Of a stretch of 33,525 nucleotides of DNA, positions 32,906 through 33,525 are shown in pieces. Each line of letters starts with the position of its first letter. Position 1 is the first letter of the stretch. The translations under genes were made by a program, and so were the position numbers. This stretch comes from Gammaproteobacteria bacterium (GTDB lineage Bacteria; Pseudomonadota; Gammaproteobacteria; JAJDOJ01). The stretch is taken from contig JAJDOJ010000180.1 in assembly GCA_022340215.1 (NCBI GenBank), forward strand, positions 1-33,525. The letters run 5' to 3'. The notes beneath the pieces are model-generated. The model did not search any database, was not told the DNA's origin, and worked only from the letters and a program-made list of their open reading frames with translations.

Positions 32906-33124
32906 TCACTGCCCATCTTTTCCCGAGGCCTCCAGTTCCCTGCGTTGCTCCTGATACTTTTCGTAGGTCGGGCTTTCGGGGCACTGCCTCATCTCCCGGT
33001 TCAGACACTGCTGCTCCTTCACATTTTGCATCGTCTCGTATCCCATCCGCTGCAGGGATGCCGCGCTGCAACCCTCCAATGCCAGCAGCCATCCCAAGGC
33101 CCACGCCAATATGGCCAGTCTCAC
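32906..33124 (-). CDS. Small lipoprotein, 72 aa
   Basis: A GTG at 33122-33124 with GAGG about 8 bases upstream starts a short signal peptide (R-L-A-I-L-A-W-A-L-G-W-L-L-A-L) ending in the lipobox-like L-E-G-C, so the mature protein starts at Cys near residue 19. The rest is charged, with two further Cys (E-Q-Q-C-L-N-R-E-M-R-Q-C), and ends in K-Y-Q-E-Q-R-R-E-L-E. It is directly upstream of der, probably co-transcribed. Function unknown. An ATG at 33217 would add 31 residues without signal-peptide character and is rejected. Confidence 0.65.
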   Translation of the reverse strand: MRLAILAWALGWLLALEGCSAASLQRMGYETMQNVKEQQCLNREMRQCPESPTYEKYQEQRRELEASGKDGQ

Positions 33125-33421
33125 GTTCCAAACCTCATCGCAAGGAGCTGAATTACCCATCATATCCGAGGAACCGATGCCGCGTCCCGCCCGGGTGACA
33201 GTGACAAGGGTCCCCATTGATTCGAATTCGGTGTTGAGCGGCTTGATTCTATCGCGGCCACCAATATCGGGTCATGCTTGGCCCCATCGCGCCGGTGACG
33301 GGACCAGTTACACCGGGTCTCCCCTTTACGGCACGACCCGACGGCCAGCGTGAAACACGATTGAAACAAACCATTAACAAAGAGCTCGAGAGTGACGAGT
33401 TCTGGATAGCTCTGAGCTAGC

Positions 33422-33525
33422 CTATCGAAAGCCGTTGAGCTCGTCAGCCCAGGCCGACACCAATTCGTCCATCTCCTCCATTTCTTCCTCAGTGAGGTCG
33501 ACAGGAAGGTCATCCATCTCGAGCC
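33422..33525 (-). CDS. C-terminal end of an acidic protein, partial at right edge
   Basis: A minus-strand frame enters at the right edge and ends in TAG at 33422-33424. The last 31 residues contain D-L-P-V-D-L-T-E-E-E-M-E-E-M-D-E-L and end W-A-D-E-L-N-G-F-R, an acidic helical C-terminus. An ATG at 33515-33517 lies inside, but it is not clear whether translation begins there or beyond the window. No function can be given. Confidence 0.4.
   Translation of the reverse strand, partial: LEMDDLPVDLTEEEMEEMDELVSAWADELNGFR

Noticed and set aside
33160-33513. 117-codon minus-strand frame near the right edge
   Set aside because: It overlaps the better acidic C-terminal frame at 33422-33525 in another phase and has no family character.

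Overview
The window is GC-rich DNA from a gammaproteobacterium. Gene content and order (nrdR-rib genes-nusB-thiL-pgpA, gltX followed by tRNA-Ala, der, ettA, tandem PilT-type ATPases) fit a Chromatiales/Ectothiorhodospiraceae-like or related lineage. That placement is inference from gene content only; no 16S or marker comparison was possible.

Region 1 (1-6182) is one end of an integrated mobile element next to the 3' end of a tRNA-Ala(GGC) gene. Reading from the tRNA inward, it carries a P4-type tyrosine integrase, a gene of unknown function, an AlpA-type regulator, a small primase-N-terminus-like protein, and a Toprim/DUF927 replication protein broken by two +1 frameshifts. Past these lies a dense array of TGTACCCC/GGGGTACA words that looks like a replication origin. 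The end of a GpA-type terminase large subunit enters from the left edge on the opposite strand. Integrase, AlpA, primase and terminase together suggest a small prophage or a phage satellite; the other att site lies outside the window.

Region 2 (6183-15000) is read on the minus strand. It starts with an unrecognised protein made of two similar halves, then a HEAT-repeat/Ser-Thr kinase fusion, two tandem PilT/PilU-type ATPases, a retropepsin-like aspartic protease, a class III nucleotide cyclase with a C-terminal FHA domain, gltX and tRNA-Ala. The kinase, the FHA cyclase and the two retraction motors could form one signalling and motility module. This is the most interesting chromosomal part of the window.

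Region 3 (15079-24203), also on the minus strand, is a riboflavin and housekeeping operon: nrdR, ribD, an HslV-like proteasome homologue with Ser instead of Thr at the nucleophile position, ribE, a RibBX-type fusion whose GTP cyclohydrolase II half has lost two of three zinc cysteines, ribH, nusB, thiL and pgpA. Several genes overlap by ATGA. Upstream are glyA and a histone-deacetylase-family gene.

Region 4 (24204-33525) begins with ettA on the plus strand, divergent from the deacetylase gene. It continues with a surface polysaccharide cluster: flippase, GT4 glycosyltransferase and a putative lipoprotein on plus, and a GT2 glycosyltransferase on minus. The minus-strand der GTPase, a 72-residue lipoprotein and the 3' end of one more gene complete the window.
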